From assembly GCA_958299035.1 (NCBI GenBank), contig CATQJL010000223.1:3342359-3406358 (forward strand): 64,000 nt of DNA. The letters run 5' to 3'. Made by a program: the position numbers and the translations under genes. This DNA is from Cylicocyclus nassatus. Its lineage: Eukaryota; Nematoda; Chromadorea; Rhabditida; Strongylidae. The notes under the pieces were generated by a model. The model saw only the letters and a program-made list of their open reading frames with translations. It was not told where the DNA came from and did not search any database. Below are positions 60,701 to 64,000 of the stretch, in pieces; the stretch's first letter is position 1; the number at the start of each line of letters is the position of its first letter.

Positions 60701-60818
60701 CGAACAGAACATGCATATATGGTCACATACTGATTAACGGAAGCCTCAGACAAAATCATCACGGTATTTATCACTAACATGTAGAACCGTTGAGTATGAA
60801 TAAAAGATAAAGATAAAG
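57722..60818 (+). mobile_element. RTE-type non-LTR retrotransposon (3.1 kb, decayed)
   Basis: Bounded by perfect 13-bp duplications of AATTCAGCAGATT (57,709-57,721 and 60,819-60,831). It has a 136-bp leader, one endonuclease-reverse transcriptase reading frame, a short 3' UTR and a GATAAA-repeat tail (GAATAAAAGATAAAGATAAAG). Length and tail are typical of RTE elements, which use target-primed reverse transcription. Intact duplications suggest a modest age, though the frame is broken in four places. It lies 0.7 kb beyond the TM5 exon of paralog B in the same orientation. Confidence 0.93.
57858..60733 (+). pseudogene. RTE endonuclease-reverse transcriptase, broken frame
   Basis: From the ATG at 57,858, an apurinic-type endonuclease domain shows FLNIRSL, GLCETR, IGDFNARVGG and SDHRLI. 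It is followed by a reverse transcriptase with NYRPISLLPTIY, FLDFQKAFDT (motif A Asp), GVRQGDALSPLIF (motif B) and LAFADDVV (motif C). A C-terminal region with GRPRTRWEDDI, as in other RTE proteins, ends at the TGA at 60,731. Breaks: in-frame TGA at 58,134-58,136 and at 58,833-58,835, a frame change near 59,485 and another near 59,870. Between breaks the sequence is well preserved. It is not expected to be functional. Confidence 0.92.
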
Positions 60819-61432
60819 AATTCAGCAGATTTGCGACTTCAATTATCCTCATCATTCTCATCTTGGATAATGCTGAGTTCAACATTGCCTGAAAGCTTTC
60901 AAAAATGACAACTGCTTTTGTGTCGCATTTTGCTGCATAATCAATGAATGAACGTTTGCGTAGCGATCGTTGTGAACTCTAAAAATTAATTTATAGGCGA
61001 TTCGTTGCACGCAAAGACTGCGGACCTGTCGGCGTCTCCCTGATCAAGCGCTCTTTCGTTTCTGTCACCACCTGCTGTCTCTCTCAAGCATAGCTATTTT
61101 TGTCGGACGCAACGGCGCCCAGTCTTTGCGTGTTTTGAATTACCGATATCTTGCTAAACGATAAACAGTGGTACCACAATAGCTCTTAACAAGCACTCGG
61201 AGACAGCTAAGAGGGCAGAATTAGTAATACAGTTTAGAATGCGAGGCTGTCGGGGCCAACCAGCCAAATGCCGCCGAAATTGTTGAAGTACGTTGAATCA
61301 TTTTGAATGATCATGTGTGGCATTGCACACACCGTCCATCTTTGACGTCTTCATCCTGAATTTTCAATCGCAAAAGCGCAAGAGACTTACCGATTATCAT
61401 CGCTTATATCACTTTGAGGTGACTAGTACTTA

Positions 61433-61893
61433 CGAGGGAGAGTTCCCAAGTCAGCTCGGCCAACCCGGATGAGTCATATATCACCGTAACGGGCTTGAAA
61501 CGCTGATTCCAAATCTGCTTTCCTTTTCTGCGGAGCGACTTTCCGAGAGAAGTTATGAGCGTTTAAAAATCCAAATTTGTCATGATTTAAGTGGCTTAAA
61601 ATTGGCAAAACTTTTACAATAACACATAAAAGTGATTTATCAGTTTTGTATCAAGTATATTGAATACAATGACGGAATACAGATCTTGAAATTTCGTTAA
61701 GTGTTGTTTTACAGGTTTCAAGTGATTTTAAGCTACTTTGAACATGACAAATTCAGACATTTAAACGCTCATAACTTCTCTCGGAAACTCGCTTTGCAGA
61801 AAATGAAAGCAAATTTGGAATCAGCGTTTCAAGCCCGTTACGGTGATATATGACTCATTCGGGTTGGCCGAGCTGACTTGGAACTTTCCCTTG
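61433..61893. mobile_element. Foldback of the 450-bp family
   Basis: The outer ends CCCAAGTCAGCTCGGCCAAC and GTTGGCCGAGCTGACTTGG pair, and the arms continue through GTAACGGGCTTGAAACGCTG. Loop of about 150 bp. Best preserved copy of the family here. Confidence 0.75.
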
Positions 61894-62029
61894 TTAGAAA
61901 GAGTAGAAAACATTGAAAAAACTTACTGAAGGGTTGTCGGCTTTAAGAATCCAGGATGGGGACGCCAAAAGTGGACAGTGTGTGCAATGACACGCATGAT
62001 CATGAAATGATTCGACTATAGGTGTTTTC

Positions 62030-62960
62030 CCTTCGAACTCCAGGATTTACTGATACTATTCCAGTATACCGACCCCAGAAATTAAAAATCTCGGATTTTG
62101 CTCAAACTCTGTATAGGGGATTATTCGACCCGCTGATGCCAAATATCACACCGATTCCGTGCGATAGCGCCATTTTCCGGGGTTACGGTGGGTACACGGT
62201 AGGGGGTCAAAATCACAAAATTCTCCGAAACTCGGTGCAGATGGGTTATTTGACATGCTGAACACGAATACAATATCCATTCATTACGATAGCTCCTCAT
62301 TCCGGGGTTACGGTGGGAATACGGTAGGAGGTCTAGGCAACAAAATTCGGTGTAGGGCGATTCGCACGACCATAGTTTTCCATACAGGACCACCGCCGCG
62401 CGTGACGCACCCTGCGGAGGCTTTTGCCTATAGGCAAAGCCGCCGCAGGGTCCTCCCCCTGCTTTGCTTATAAGCAAAGCAGGGGGAGGAAATCAGCGAA
62501 GTGCGCGACGTATTAAGACAAGACAAACTCAGGCGCTGGAGACCGCCCGTGCGGAAAGACCGTCTCCCACAAAATTCGCTGACGGTGCGGGGTGGTTATT
62601 TGACATGCTGATCACGAATATGACATCACTCGTCAATGTCTTAGATTTCAAGCCTTGAATCTCGAATTAGCGGTAGTATTGGTAATGTATAGCCACCGTA
62701 ACTTTGAAGTGAGGAGCTACCGTAACGAATGGATATCGTATTCGTGTTCAGCATGTCAAATAACTATCTGCACCGAATTTCGAAGAATTTTGTGATTTTG
62801 ACCTCCTACCATATACCCACCGTAACCCCGGAAAATGGCGCTATCGCACGGAATCGCCATGATACTCGGCATCAGCGGATCGAATAACCCCCTTATACCG
62901 AGCTTGAGCGAAATCTGCGATTTTTAATTTCTGGGGTCGGTATACTGGAATAGCGCCCAT
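62030..62960. mobile_element. Large foldback with central hairpins
   Basis: The left arm (about 62,060-62,345) and right arm (about 62,690-62,960) are reverse complements over GGTTACGGTGGGTA, CCAGTATACCGACCCCAGAA and other words. Two perfect hairpins sit back to back inside (62,409-62,451 and 62,452-62,489). The arms contain 122-bp-spaced units like those at 21,885-22,330. Confidence 0.7.
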
Positions 62961-63218
62961 ATACTCTCCCATGGAGTGCAAGCTCCACTCCCGCCCTCTC
63001 AGCAGTCTTCGCAACAGCAAATGCGTGTCTTTGACAATTTTGAAAAATGCATTGCATGATTTCAAACACTTAAAGGGTGCAAAACTCTAAGTATAAGTAG
63101 AAGTGAATCTGCTGAGCCACTACTTTTGAGCAAGCTTCTCCGACTCAAGGCTTGTTTCAACTTGCTGGACATCAACTGAAAAGTTTTCATGCTAAATGTT
63201 ATTATCACCAGTGTTTAG

Positions 63219-63614
63219 GAAGAGGAAGTCGTGATTGGACAATCCTCATCAAGCAGAAGTCGAACCCATAAATCCTCGCATGATTCACGCGTGGGAGTGA
63301 GAAAGAGCGGATCTGAAGGGAGCGCAAAAAGACGATCGAGAAAATCAAAATCGAAGAAAGCAAGATCAAGGAAATCAAGATCGAGGAAGTCAAGATCAAG
63401 GAAGTCAAGGTCAAGGAAATCGAAATCTAAGAAACATTCTAAAAGTGCCAAGAAAGCTCAAGATATGAAGCCTAATCAAACATTGGGGGAGTCGCCGGTT
63501 AGCATACGTAAAATCAACGATGTCCGACTACCTACTTTGTTGCAGGCTGTTACACCTAAGCACCAACTGCGAGAAAGCGCTGGACGGGCGCCCTACAGTT
63601 TGGGATCACTATGA
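63219..63614 (+). CDS. Terminal exon encoding an Arg/Ser/Lys-rich tail
   Basis: Acceptor AGTGTTTAG at 63,218, then 131 codons to the TGA at 63,612. It reads EEEVVIGQSSSSRSR, a basic low-complexity run (RSRKSRSRKSRSRKS) built from short DNA repeats, then a less repetitive end (PTLLQAVTPKHQLRE). There is no ATG at its start, so it must be a 3' exon. Joined in phase 0 to 56,964 it would extend paralog B's cytoplasmic tail as FEEDSE-EEEVV, echoing the acidic DSED-type tail of prominins. It may instead belong to a separate gene with unseen upstream exons. RS-rich segments are usual in splicing-related nuclear proteins. Confidence 0.55.
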   Translation, partial: EEEVVIGQSSSSRSRTHKSSHDSRVGVRKSGSEGSAKRRSRKSKSKKARSRKSRSRKSRSRKSRSRKSKSKKHSKSAKKAQDMKPNQTLGESPVSIRKINDVRLPTLLQAVTPKHQLRESAGRAPYSLGSL

Positions 63615-64000
63615 TTAGACATTTTTGAATCAAAAAAGCATTTTTGAAATTATTCTTATCAGTCATATTGTCTTCAATGTCCACTTGTCGCATTTAATCG
63701 AAACTTGTAAAGAATGTCAATTAGATATTGTCTCAATTTTTGGCTCTTGCAAGTTTCACATATAGCAACCAACCCAAAATGCATCCTAAGCCATCACAAA
63801 ATATAATTCAAGACTTTCGATTCTCCTGCATTATGTTCACTTATGTGTCATAACGAATAAACCAAGCGTAAGTGAATGGCAGATCCCATGGGGGTAGGGG
63901 AACGAAAGCCGCCAATTTGAGCCGCCTTTCGCGGCCAACTGGTCCTTTCGCAATGTTGTTGCATGCCGTCCCAGGACCAGCCGTCCGCGGAGGCGGCCCA
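63615..64000 (+). other. Likely 3' UTR and window end
   Basis: An AATAAA at 63,856-63,861 could be the poly(A) signal of the RS-tail transcript. The last 100 bases are GC-rich with CCAACTGGTCC/GGACCAG words and show no supported gene. Confidence 0.5.

Larger units (their letters stand above)
60819..63218. other. Repeat-rich interval after the RTE element
   Basis: Contains the foldback at 61,433-61,893 and the nested foldback at about 62,030-62,960. About 60,980-61,140 has inverted words (GCAAAGACTG / CAGTCTTTGCG). No exon is recognised. Confidence 0.5.

Overview
This is eukaryotic, intron-rich, repeat-saturated DNA, most likely from a nematode and possibly a clade V/strongylid-type species. 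The grounds are many 45-60 nt introns with TTTCAG-type 3' splice sites, an RTE-type non-LTR element, and mariner, hAT, TTAA-type and Helitron-like non-autonomous elements. Species is inference. Nothing bacterial (operons, Shine-Dalgarno sites, CRISPR) applies.

The cellular content I can support is two divergently transcribed (head-to-head) prominin-like genes. Paralog A is on the minus strand (exons 12,239 down to 5,156) and shows the N-terminal half: extracellular N-terminus, TM1, TM2 and the start of extracellular loop 1. Paralog B is on the plus strand (exons from about 19,069 to 57,000, perhaps ending at 63,614) and covers almost the whole five-TM protein. It carries TM1, TM2, loop 1, TM3, TM4, loop 2 and TM5 with the Cys-rich stretch before TM5. 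Corresponding exons of A and B share phase, and two share exact length (157 and 158 nt), so each gene supports the other's model. Prominins are cholesterol-binding pentaspan glycoproteins of plasma-membrane protrusions. A loop-1 segment of B (between 27,932 and 33,853) and the 3' half of A were not found.

The introns and the interval between the gene heads are filled with mobile DNA. 2.2-4.2 kb: short LTR element with 325-bp LTRs. 10.5 kb: 200-bp MITE. 12.46-13.07 kb: TTCGAA-rich low-complexity block between the gene heads. 20.1 and 21.4 kb: hAT-type MITEs. 20.8, 28.6, 38.0 and 46.3 kb: Helitron-like elements. 24.1, 35.4 and 51.8 kb: TA-flanked foldbacks. 30.3-32.6 kb: tandem repeats with nested CTCAGATAA-family elements. 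47.6-51.3 kb: a young LTR retrotransposon coding only a Gag-like protein. 57.7-60.8 kb: a decayed RTE element with a 13-bp target duplication. 61-63 kb: large foldbacks. At 63.2-63.6 kb an arginine/serine-rich terminal exon could be the cytoplasmic tail of paralog B or the end of an unrelated gene.

Exon borders were read by eye from splice consensus, reading phase and paralog/human prominin resemblance. No alignment or transcript data were available.
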